From Calditrichota bacterium (GTDB lineage Bacteria; Zixibacteria; MSB-5A5; GN15; FEB-12): a stretch of 9,950 nt of DNA. Location of the stretch: assembly GCA_030641085.1 (NCBI GenBank), contig DAOWIC010000142.1, forward strand, positions 1-9,950, read 5' to 3'. The position numbers were made by a program, and so were the translations under genes. Positions 1-5,994 of this stretch are shown here, in pieces (positions within the stretch are counted from its first letter, which is position 1; each line of letters begins with the position of its first letter). Under the pieces are notes generated by a model, which worked only from the letters and a program-made list of their open reading frames with translations, did not search any database and had not been told where the DNA came from.

Positions 1-1
1 G

Positions 2-133
2 TACCACCATATGTCGGTGTGGAAGTACTTCCTCACGCACCAGCCGAACGGGTTTTCGGTCTTTGTGCTGCCGGTAATTTTAGGCACCAATCTCCTGTTG
101 AAGCTGTTAATCAGAGCAGATAATGGAACCTGA
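2..133 (+). CDS. C-terminal fragment of an upstream protein, possibly a family 2 glycosyltransferase
   Basis: The frame beginning at base 2 is open from the window edge to a TGA at 131-133, giving about 43 residues. I chose this frame because its third codon positions are strongly G/C, as in the neighbouring genes. Frame 1 is also open to base 123 but has A/T-rich third positions, and frame 3 stops at about base 77. The peptide has an aromatic and basic stretch (YHHMSVWKYFLTHQ) followed by a hydrophobic run (VFVLPVILGTNLLLKLLI). That pattern resembles the C-terminal tail of many family 2 glycosyltransferases of rhamnosyltransferase/WcaA type, where a K/HHxSxxxYFxxH-like segment precedes a membrane helix. 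The next gene's ATG (123) lies inside it, so the two overlap by 11 bases. The glycosyltransferase identity is an inference from this short tail and the sugar-transferase neighbour; the reading frame itself is better supported. Confidence 0.5.
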   Translation, partial: YHHMSVWKYFLTHQPNGFSVFVLPVILGTNLLLKLLIRADNGT

Positions 134-1220
134 GATCGACATGTTAATCATACCGTACGTGACCGCTGTTGTGGCCAGCCTGTTGCTGGGACTGCTGCTG
201 ATTCCCACGGTTATCAAGATCTGCCATCGCTATCGGATTCTGGATATGCCGGGCGCGCACAAGCGGCACAAAGTACCGACCCCGAACATGGGCGGCGTGG
301 CGCTCTTCGTGGCTGTCTGGCTTACAGTCGGTGTATCACTGTTGATATTCGGCGACCTCTACCGGGAGATCCTCGGTTCGCTGGTTTACATCCTGGCCGG
401 GGCGCTTATTATCCTGCTGGTCGGTTTGTCCGACGACCTCTCGCCGGTTTCGGCGTGGGTGAAACTGTGCGCCCAGGTGGCGGTCGGGCTGGTGCTGTAC
501 ATGGGCGGTTTGAGAGTCGAGCTTCTCTCCACGCCGTTCGGGTCGGTCGATATCGGTTATTTCTCGGTAGTACTGACGGTGTTATGGGTGGTTGTTCTCA
601 CCAATGCGATCAATCTGATCGACGGCCTCGACGGTCTGGCGTCGGGCGTATCGCTGATCGGCGCCACGACCCTGGTGGTAATCGGCTGGCTCTATGAGGT
701 CGGCCCGGTACTGGTTTTCCTTCTGGCGCTGATCGGATTTCTGGCGCCGTTTCTGTATTACAACCGCCATCCCGCCCGGATCTTTCTGGGCGATTCAGGT
801 TCGATGCAGATTGGCTATTACTTTGCGGTTTTCTCTCTCATGATCCCCTTGAAGTCGTTCACCGCCACGGCGTTGTATGTTCCGGTGCTGGCGCTGGGGG
901 TACCCATAATCGAGGTCCTGTCGTCATTTGTGCGCCGGCTTCTCAGGGGCAAAAACGTAATGAAGGCGGATCGGCGGCACCTGTTCCACTACCTGGCGCT
1001 GGTAGGTTTTTCGCCTCGCCGGGTGGTGACGATATTCTATTTGTTGGCAATCATTTACGGACTGTTCGCAATCGCCATGTTTTACTTCAACCGGGTGGTG
1101 CTGCTGACTGTTTTGGCTCTTTTTATGGTTGTAATTTTCGCTGTATTTTTTATCTTGGTTACTAAATTTGCTACGCGAAAAAGACTTAGTAATGGGCGAG
1201 GGGCGAAGTCCGGACTGTAG
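123..1220 (+). CDS. wecA: Undecaprenyl-phosphate GlcNAc-1-phosphate transferase (WecA/TagO/Rfe family)
   Basis: Polytopic inner-membrane enzyme of 365 residues that transfers a sugar-1-phosphate, usually GlcNAc-1-P, from its UDP-sugar to undecaprenyl phosphate. This starts O-antigen, common-antigen or teichoic-acid-type glycans. Family motifs seen in order: DMPGAHKRHKVPTPNMGG at 41-58; the Mg-binding DD pair at 104-105; NAINLIDGLDGL at 161-172 with D167 and D170; FLGDSGS at 221-227; and the sugar-recognition loop DRRHLFHYL at 283-291, in place of the DRQHxHHRL-type motif of close relatives. About ten to eleven hydrophobic segments fill the rest, and the tail is short and basic. It lacks features specific to MraY, so the WecA side of the superfamily is favoured; the exact sugar cannot be told. 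The start is uncertain: ATG 123 overlaps the upstream gene, while ATG 141 (Met7) would start 7 bases after that gene's stop. Neither has a strong Shine-Dalgarno sequence. Confidence 0.9.
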   Translation: MEPEIDMLIIPYVTAVVASLLLGLLLIPTVIKICHRYRILDMPGAHKRHKVPTPNMGGVALFVAVWLTVGVSLLIFGDLYREILGSLVYILAGALIILLVGLSDDLSPVSAWVKLCAQVAVGLVLYMGGLRVELLSTPFGSVDIGYFSVVLTVLWVVVLTNAINLIDGLDGLASGVSLIGATTLVVIGWLYEVGPVLVFLLALIGFLAPFLYYNRHPARIFLGDSGSMQIGYYFAVFSLMIPLKSFTATALYVPVLALGVPIIEVLSSFVRRLLRGKNVMKADRRHLFHYLALVGFSPRRVVTIFYLLAIIYGLFAIAMFYFNRVVLLTVLALFMVVIFAVFFILVTKFATRKRLSNGRGAKSGL

Positions 1221-1240
1221 AGATCGGGCGAAAGGCGAAT

Positions 1241-2200
1241 ATGGCAGAAGGACCTCATTTGGAATTTGAGCGACCGATAGTAGAGCTGGAGAAGAAAATC
1301 TCCGACATGAAGGATTTCTCGGTCGGAGAGAGTATCGAACTCGGCGGCGAGATAGCCTCCATGGAGAAGAAGCTGACCAAGCTGCGCGAGGAGATCTATT
1401 CGAATCTCACGCGGTGGCAAGTGGTGCAACTGGCTCGCCATCCCAAACGTCCATACACTCTTGATTATATCCAGCGTATTAGCAACGACTTCATTGAACT
1501 GCACGGCGACCGCTATTTCGGCGACGACAAAGCGATGATCGGCGGACTGGGGTCGATTGACGGCCAGCCGGTGATGTTCGTCGGGCAGCAGAAGGGACGC
1601 GACACCAAACAGAAACTGATCCGTAATTTCGGAATGGCGCACCCCGAAGGATACCGCAAGGCGCTGCGCCTTTTCTACCTGGCGCAAAAATTCGATATCC
1701 CGATTGTCATTATGATCGATACTCCCGGGGCGTTTCCCGGAATCGGTGCCGAGGAACGCGGCCAGGCGGAGGCGATTGCCCGCAATATCCGTGAGATGTC
1801 CCGCATCAAGGTTCCTATTGTCGTTGTGATTATCGGCGAGGGTGCCTCGGGCGGCGCGCTTGGTATTGGCGTGGGGGACAGGGTCCTGATGTTGCAATAT
1901 GCCTGGTATTCGGTAATCTCGCCGGAAGGCTGCGCTGCAATTTTGTGGCGCTCGGCCGCCAAGGGAGCAGAGGCGGCGGAGGCGCTGAAACCCGCCGCGG
2001 GTGATCTGGGGCCGCTGGGGATTATCGACAAGGTTATTGAAGAACCGCCGAGCGGCGCGCAGAGCGACCCGGACAAGGCGGCAGAAACCGTAAAAAGAGA
2101 GATCATGGCAGCGCTCGAGGAACTTAAGCAACTCCCAGTGGACCAGCTTTTGGCCGAGCGACTGCAGAAATACAGACGCATGGGAGTTTACGGCGAATAG
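1241..2200 (+). CDS. accA: Acetyl-CoA carboxylase carboxyltransferase subunit alpha
   Basis: Alpha half of the carboxyltransferase that moves CO2 from carboxybiotin on AccB to acetyl-CoA, giving malonyl-CoA for fatty-acid synthesis; it acts in the cytoplasm as an alpha2beta2 complex with AccD. Its 319 residues equal the E. coli length. The N-terminus (residues 8-55, FERPIVELEKKI onward) is the usual helical region. Family blocks follow: WQVVQLARHPKRPYTLDYI at 59-77, GQQKGRDTKQKLIRNFGM at 115-132, IDTPGAFPGIGAEERGQ at 159-175, the glycine-rich oxyanion-hole segment GEGASGGALGIGVGD at 199-213, and YSVISPEGCAAILW at 223-236. All expected blocks are present and intact. AAAGG at 1231-1235 lies five bases before the ATG. 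accD is not in the window, so the complex is completed from elsewhere in the genome. The gene follows wecA by 20 bases and precedes the Trm112 gene by 13, so co-transcription is likely. Confidence 0.97.
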   Translation: MAEGPHLEFERPIVELEKKISDMKDFSVGESIELGGEIASMEKKLTKLREEIYSNLTRWQVVQLARHPKRPYTLDYIQRISNDFIELHGDRYFGDDKAMIGGLGSIDGQPVMFVGQQKGRDTKQKLIRNFGMAHPEGYRKALRLFYLAQKFDIPIVIMIDTPGAFPGIGAEERGQAEAIARNIREMSRIKVPIVVVIIGEGASGGALGIGVGDRVLMLQYAWYSVISPEGCAAILWRSAAKGAEAAEALKPAAGDLGPLGIIDKVIEEPPSGAQSDPDKAAETVKREIMAALEELKQLPVDQLLAERLQKYRRMGVYGE

Positions 2201-2213
2201 CCCCGGAGGCGAT

Positions 2214-2381
2214 ATGGCACTTACTCAGAAATTACTCGATCGGCTTGTTTGTCCGAGCTGCAAGAAAAAGCTCGACTACGAGGAGAAGGACGACCACCTG
2301 GTCTGTAATAAGTGCGGGGTTGCTTATCGGATTACCGAGAATATCCCGGTCCTGCTCGCCGACGAAGCACAGAAACTATAA
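2214..2381 (+). CDS. Trm112-family small zinc protein (YcaR-like)
   Basis: A 55-residue protein beginning MALTQKLLDRLVCPSCKK. Two CxxC pairs (C13/C16 and C31/C34) form the predicted zinc site. The C-terminal part AYRITENIPVLL matches the Trm112/YcaR signature, in which a Y-x-I-x-x-x-I-P-x-L/M-L strand follows the second Cys pair. In eukaryotes and archaea Trm112 is an activating partner of several methyltransferases; the role of the short bacterial homologues is poorly defined. The start is set by a strong GGAGG at 2205-2209, four bases before ATG 2214, and the stop is TAA 2379-2381. The gene lies 13 bases after accA and 14 before the EIIA start. A GTG-initiated extension of the downstream EIIA frame overlaps it and should not displace it. 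The family call is good; the molecular target is unknown. Confidence 0.85.
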   Translation: MALTQKLLDRLVCPSCKKKLDYEEKDDHLVCNKCGVAYRITENIPVLLADEAQKL

Positions 2382-2383
2382 AC

Positions 2384-2388
2384 AAAGG
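2384..2388 (+). promoter_or_regulatory. Ribosome binding site that fixes the EIIA start at 2396
   Basis: AAAGG lies seven bases upstream of ATG 2396 and just past the Trm112 stop codon. It supports ATG 2396 over the in-frame GTG at 2312, which would put 28 non-homologous residues inside the Trm112 coding region. Confidence 0.6.
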
Positions 2389-2395
2389 CCTGATA

Positions 2396-2848
2396 ATGAA
2401 GTTGTCCAAGTTTTGTGACGAAAGTCTGATAATCTTCGGTCTTAATTCGACCAGTAAGAATGCTGTTATTGATGAACTGGTGGAATTGGTATCGAATTCC
2501 ACCATGGTCAAGGACCGGGACCAACTGCTGAGTGATGTCAAGGAACGTGAGAACCTGGTAACGACCGGTGTCGGCTACGGGGTGGCTTTCCCGCATGCCA
2601 AGACTCGCGCGGTGAAAGGCATCGTGATCGGTTTCGGCAGAACCTCGCAGGGGATCGACTTCGACGCCATGGACCACAAACCGGTACACTTGTTTTTTCT
2701 CATCGCGGCACCGGAGGATGCTATCGGAGCTCACCTGAACGTGATGGCACGGTTGTCGTACCTGATGAAATCGGCGGAAAACCGAAAGAAAATGATGGAG
2801 GCTGGCTCCCCGGGGGATATTCTCGCTCTGATGGACAACGTTGACTGA
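2396..2848 (+). CDS. Stand-alone PTS EIIA domain, fructose/PtsN type (PTS_EIIA type 2)
   Basis: A 150-residue single-domain protein beginning MKLSKFCDESLIIFG. It matches the fructose/mannitol/nitrogen EIIA family: the active-site block GVGYGVAFPHAKT (58-70) contains the predicted phospho-accepting His67, and the later block HLFFLIAAPEDAIGAHLNVMARL is the family's conserved second region. Members take phosphate from HPr-type carriers and either pass it to a sugar-specific EIIB or, as PtsN/EIIA-Ntr, act as regulators. No EIIB, EIIC, HPr or Enzyme I is nearby, and the neighbours are accA and the mre genes. A regulatory role is therefore more likely than sugar transport, but that is inference. 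The open frame extends upstream to a GTG at 2312; I reject that start because it overlaps the Trm112 gene and the homology begins at residue 1 of the ATG 2396 version. I would call it ptsN-like without giving the symbol. Confidence 0.9.
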   Translation: MKLSKFCDESLIIFGLNSTSKNAVIDELVELVSNSTMVKDRDQLLSDVKERENLVTTGVGYGVAFPHAKTRAVKGIVIGFGRTSQGIDFDAMDHKPVHLFFLIAAPEDAIGAHLNVMARLSYLMKSAENRKKMMEAGSPGDILALMDNVD

Positions 2849-2857
2849 GAGGTCTCC

Positions 2858-2873
2858 GCGGCACGGATGCCGC
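2858..2873 (+). other. Small GC-rich hairpin between the EIIA gene and mreC
   Basis: GCGGCA (2858-2863), loop CGGA, TGCCGC (2868-2873): a perfect 6-bp stem with a 4-base loop, sitting 17 bases before the mreC ATG. No T-run follows, so it is not a standard intrinsic terminator. It could modulate mreC translation or mRNA decay, or be chance in GC-rich DNA. Confidence 0.35.
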
Positions 2874-2890
2874 CACAAGAAATGTAAGAG

Positions 2891-3682
2891 ATGAGGCGGT
2901 TAACTAATCTTTTTTCAAAGCACCTGAGAAATATCCACTTAGGCGCCGTTGTGTTGCTTTCCATTCTGTTTGTCGTCGCCCCACCATCTATCACGTCATT
3001 CACCGAAGACACTATCTTCAGGGTCTTCTATTACCCGTTCGCTACCATAAAGAACAGTGTGGGCGATCTGCGTTCGGTCGCCGATGACAATCGACGACTA
3101 CAGCGGCAACTGACCGAGGCCTCGATGATGTTGTCGATGTATATCGAGGCGGGTCGTGAAAATGCGCGGCTGCGCAGTGTCCTCGGTTTTGAACCGCGGC
3201 CGGGATATGCGCTCGTGCCGGCTGGAGTCATTTCGGTGGCTGGCTCCTATCTGCCGATATCGGTCGTGATCAACAAAGGCAGCAGTGATACGGTGCAGAT
3301 TGATCAGCCGGTAATCAATCGCGAGGGGCTGGTCGGTCGGATTACCTCGGTCGGACCTGATTTCGCCACCGTGCAGCTTCTGACCGATCCCTCCAACCGG
3401 GTAGCGGCCCGCGTGGCGACCAGCCGCGAGATGGGGATTATCAAATTTACCGCACCAGAAGGAATGATTCTGGATAATTTCCCGGTCCAGGGAAAGATAG
3501 CGGTCGGCGATTCCATTCTCTCCTCCGGTCTGGGTGGCGTCTATCCGGCCGGGCTTACAGTTGGCACTGTGACCGAGGTTGTACGACCCGACCTGGCGCC
3601 ATTCTGTCGCGTGAAAGTAGAACCGGTTGTTAATTTCCGCTCGGTAGAAGAACTCTTTGTCCTGAGGACGGGCGAGCGATGA
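2891..3682 (+). CDS. mreC: Rod shape-determining protein MreC
   Basis: Bitopic inner-membrane protein of the elongasome with its main body in the periplasm. It links cytoplasmic MreB to PBP2/RodA and is thought to switch PBP2 to its active form. Of 263 residues, 1-16 are cytoplasmic and basic and 17-34 form one membrane helix. A predicted helical coiled coil rich in E, R, L and N runs over about 57-98 (DLRSVADDNRRLQRQL). The beta-rich MreC domain from about 105 to 258 includes VVINKGSSDTVQIDQPV, GLVGRITSV, QLLTDPSNRVAARV and the hallmark SSGLGGVYPAGLTVGTV (211-227). Length and architecture are normal. Its stop overlaps the mreD start. mreB, which usually lies directly upstream, is missing here; an EIIA gene takes its place 42 bases before. 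The ATG is preceded only by a weak purine stretch (AAGAG, 2886-2890). Confidence 0.95.
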   Translation: MRRLTNLFSKHLRNIHLGAVVLLSILFVVAPPSITSFTEDTIFRVFYYPFATIKNSVGDLRSVADDNRRLQRQLTEASMMLSMYIEAGRENARLRSVLGFEPRPGYALVPAGVISVAGSYLPISVVINKGSSDTVQIDQPVINREGLVGRITSVGPDFATVQLLTDPSNRVAARVATSREMGIIKFTAPEGMILDNFPVQGKIAVGDSILSSGLGGVYPAGLTVGTVTEVVRPDLAPFCRVKVEPVVNFRSVEELFVLRTGER

Positions 3683-4173
3683 TGCGCGTGATTCCATTTC
3701 TGCTATACCTGTGGCTGATCGCGCTGCACGAGGTTTTCCTCGGTGACATCACGGCCGTCTATGGCGTTTCGATCAACCTGACGGTGCTAATGGTTCTCCT
3801 GGTGGCGCTGTATAAGTCGGAATTGGTGACGGTCTGGTTCGGATTCCTGGCGGGGCTTGTTGGATTTGCCGGGTTACCGCAGTCGGGCCTGCTCGGCTGG
3901 CAGGCGCTGTTGCTCGCGCTGATTGGCATGGTTGCGTATCATATGCGGCAGCGCTTGAATCTGGAATCACTTTTTTCGCGCCTGATGCTTGTGTTCGGAG
4001 GTGTTCTTGTTCACAACATCATGCTATTGATCCTGAATCCATCCGGCGGATTCTTCCTTCTGCTTCTGACCAAAGCGCTTCCGGGCACTGTATATACGCT
4101 GGTTATCGCGTGGCTATTTTTCCTCGTTAAGGATAGACGGCTCACGCTGGAAAAACTAAAATCGAATTTCTAA
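3679..4173 (+). CDS. mreD: Rod shape-determining protein MreD
   Basis: Small polytopic inner-membrane protein of the elongasome, a partner of MreC. Its 164 residues hold about five hydrophobic segments (near 4-22, 32-50, 52-66, 70-88, 104-120 and 124-150, some merging), and a basic tail begins at KDRR. MreD sequences diverge widely, so the call rests on size, topology, the early ...HEVFLGDITAVYGVSINL... segment (equivalent to the usual 'P-D-L/hydrophobic' stretch), and position between mreC and the PBP2 gene. The start overlaps mreC in an ATGATG arrangement: mreC TGA is 3680-3682, and ATG 3679 or 3682 could each be used. Translational coupling is expected. The PBP2 gene follows after 6 bases. 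Confidence 0.88.
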   Translation: MMRVIPFLLYLWLIALHEVFLGDITAVYGVSINLTVLMVLLVALYKSELVTVWFGFLAGLVGFAGLPQSGLLGWQALLLALIGMVAYHMRQRLNLESLFSRLMLVFGGVLVHNIMLLILNPSGGFFLLLLTKALPGTVYTLVIAWLFFLVKDRRLTLEKLKSNF

Positions 4174-4179
4174 CGTCCC

Positions 4180-5994
4180 ATGGATCGTTTTAAACTTACG
4201 CTCGCCGGTCGAGAGAAACTCAGCTATGTGACCCTGGCGGCTGTCTTTCTCGTCTTGTTCGGCGGACTGGTGCGGCTTCAAATAGTAAGCCACGCCGAAC
4301 TGGCTGTACAGTCAGAAAATAACCGTATCCGAGTGCAGCCGGTCTTTCCGCGGCGCGGCGTGGTTACCGACCGTGAGGGGCGGGTAATTATCGAAAACCG
4401 ACCCTCGTACACGGTGTCCGTGGTGCCCGCCGAGGAGATCGCCGGTGTAACTCTGCCGGAATTGTCGCTGCTTCTCGGCCTGGATACGACCGAGATCCGC
4501 AGACGCATCTGCAAGAACACAGTCAGTCGCTATCAACCGGCATCGGTCAAGCGCGATATACCGTTTGAAATGGTGGCGATCCTTGAAGAACAGAGCGACC
4601 GCTTCCCCGGCGTGACCTACCATATGGAGCAGGTGCGGCGCTTTAATCACGATCTTGGCGGTGAGTCGTTTACCGGCTATGTGGGCGAGGTGTCCGAAGA
4701 GGATATGAAGCGGACCGATCAGGTAGAATACTACCTCGGCAGCACAATCGGCAAGAAGGGGCTGGAAAAGCAGTATGATTTCCTTCTGCGCGGACGGGAA
4801 GGGACGGCCTACATCGAGGTGAGCGCGGCCGGTCATATCCTCGGCCCCTATCAAGAAAAACCGCCGGTACCGTCGATTCCGGGCGCCAACCTGATGCTGA
4901 CGATTGACAACGACCTTCAGACCGCATGCACCCAGGCGCTGGACACGTTCTGTTGTGGGGCGGTGGTGGCGATCGATCCGCGCAACGGTGAGCTGCTGGC
5001 TATGACCTCATGGCCGGGGTTTGATGCTAATATATTTTCGTCGGTAATTCCCGAAGATCTCTGGGAGGAGATTCGCAGCGACAGTACCCACCCGCTTCTG
5101 AATCGCCCGCTCAACGGTCTCTATCCGCCCGCTTCCACGACCAAGCTGGTGGCAATCGGGGGTGGTCTCGAGGAGGGCATCATCACTCCGAACTCGGTGT
5201 TCAAGCCATGTCTGGGCGGCATGCAGTTCGGTAATCGATATTTTCGTTGCTGGCAGTCGAGGGGACACGGCACGACTACAGCCGCGCACGCAATCGAGCA
5301 ATCATGCGATGTTTACCTCTATCAGCTCGGTCTGAAACTTGGCGTTGACGGTCTGAGCAAATACTATGGGCTGTGCGGATTCGGCAGCATCACCGAACTG
5401 GACTTGCCGAACGAATCGCCCGGCCTGAACCCAAACAGTGAATACTACGACAAGCGTTACGGGGTCAACCAATGGACCCGAGCGCTGGCGATGAATAACT
5501 CCATCGGGCAGGGCGAACTTCTCGCCACGCCGCTTCAGGTGGCTCAGTTTTTTTGCGGGCTGGCCAACGACGGCGTCGTTTACCAGCCTCACATTGTGAA
5601 GAAGATCATTCAGCCGTTCGGGGAGGAGACAGTCCTTGCACCAAAGGTGTCATTTCGGTTGCCCTTTTCAGAAGAAACGCTCGACGTACTCATGGAGGGG
5701 TTGAGACTGGTGGTTGAGGGAGAACACGGCACCGCCCGGCACTTGAGAAACGACTTGTATTCGATCGGTGGCAAGACCGGAACGGCCGAGAATCCCCACG
5801 GTGAGAATCACTCCTGGTTTGTCGGTATGGCGCCGCTGGATCGGCCGGAGATTGTAGTCTGCGCCATCATTGAAAACGCGGGCCACGGGTCGGATGTCGC
5901 CGCGCCAATGGTGGGTCAGGTGATCCGGGCCTACATGGAAAAGAAACTCGGTCTGAATCAGATCGCGGCGACGGAGACGGAGGCGGGCGAATGA
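4180..5994 (+). CDS. mrdA: Penicillin-binding protein 2 (elongasome class B transpeptidase)
   Basis: Class B PBP that cross-links peptidoglycan made by RodA during side-wall growth. It is anchored by one N-terminal helix (about 16-34) with the body in the periplasm. Of 604 residues, the pedestal region starts at FPRRGVVTDREGRVI (56-70, the family's RGxIxDRxG motif) and runs to about 230. The transpeptidase domain follows from about 235. Catalytic motifs: S319-T-T-K322 (nucleophile Ser319), S375-C-D377 (second motif in the SxD form usual for PBP2) and K532-T-G534 in GGKTGTAEN. The CxGGxxFGNRYFRCW stretch at 344-358 is also typical of PBP2 rather than PBP3/FtsI. The residues after SxxK are LVAIGG, where most relatives have (F/V)KP. 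No Shine-Dalgarno is visible before ATG 4180; coupling to mreD, whose stop is 6 bases away, probably supplies ribosomes. It overlaps rodA by 4 bases. Confidence 0.96.
   Translation: MDRFKLTLAGREKLSYVTLAAVFLVLFGGLVRLQIVSHAELAVQSENNRIRVQPVFPRRGVVTDREGRVIIENRPSYTVSVVPAEEIAGVTLPELSLLLGLDTTEIRRRICKNTVSRYQPASVKRDIPFEMVAILEEQSDRFPGVTYHMEQVRRFNHDLGGESFTGYVGEVSEEDMKRTDQVEYYLGSTIGKKGLEKQYDFLLRGREGTAYIEVSAAGHILGPYQEKPPVPSIPGANLMLTIDNDLQTACTQALDTFCCGAVVAIDPRNGELLAMTSWPGFDANIFSSVIPEDLWEEIRSDSTHPLLNRPLNGLYPPASTTKLVAIGGGLEEGIITPNSVFKPCLGGMQFGNRYFRCWQSRGHGTTTAAHAIEQSCDVYLYQLGLKLGVDGLSKYYGLCGFGSITELDLPNESPGLNPNSEYYDKRYGVNQWTRALAMNNSIGQGELLATPLQVAQFFCGLANDGVVYQPHIVKKIIQPFGEETVLAPKVSFRLPFSEETLDVLMEGLRLVVEGEHGTARHLRNDLYSIGGKTGTAENPHGENHSWFVGMAPLDRPEIVVCAIIENAGHGSDVAAPMVGQVIRAYMEKKLGLNQIAATETEAGE

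Noticed and set aside
1..123. Frame 1 open from the edge to TAA 121-123, overlapping the wecA ATG by one base
   Set aside because: Third positions are A/T-rich, unlike all neighbours, and the peptide looks unstructured; frame 2 has the codon pattern of a real gene.
1194..1240. Repeated GGGCGAA-like words and the palindrome GTCCGGAC (1208-1215) near the wecA/accA junction
   Set aside because: Short and low-complexity; they lie partly in the wecA coding end and look like chance in purine-rich sequence around a ribosome binding site.
1082..2131. A 349-residue open frame on the minus strand, antisense to the end of wecA and most of accA
   Set aside because: It lies opposite well-conserved genes, has no recognisable motif and has a composition expected from the reverse of G/C-ending codons. 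It is a shadow frame.
2312..2395. GTG-initiated 28-residue N-terminal extension of the EIIA protein
   Set aside because: It overlaps the Trm112 gene, adds residues with no family similarity, and lacks a Shine-Dalgarno; ATG 2396 has AAAGG at the right distance.
3098..3697. A 199-residue minus-strand open frame opposite mreC
   Set aside because: It mirrors a clear mreC coding sequence, with no motif and no plausible start signal.
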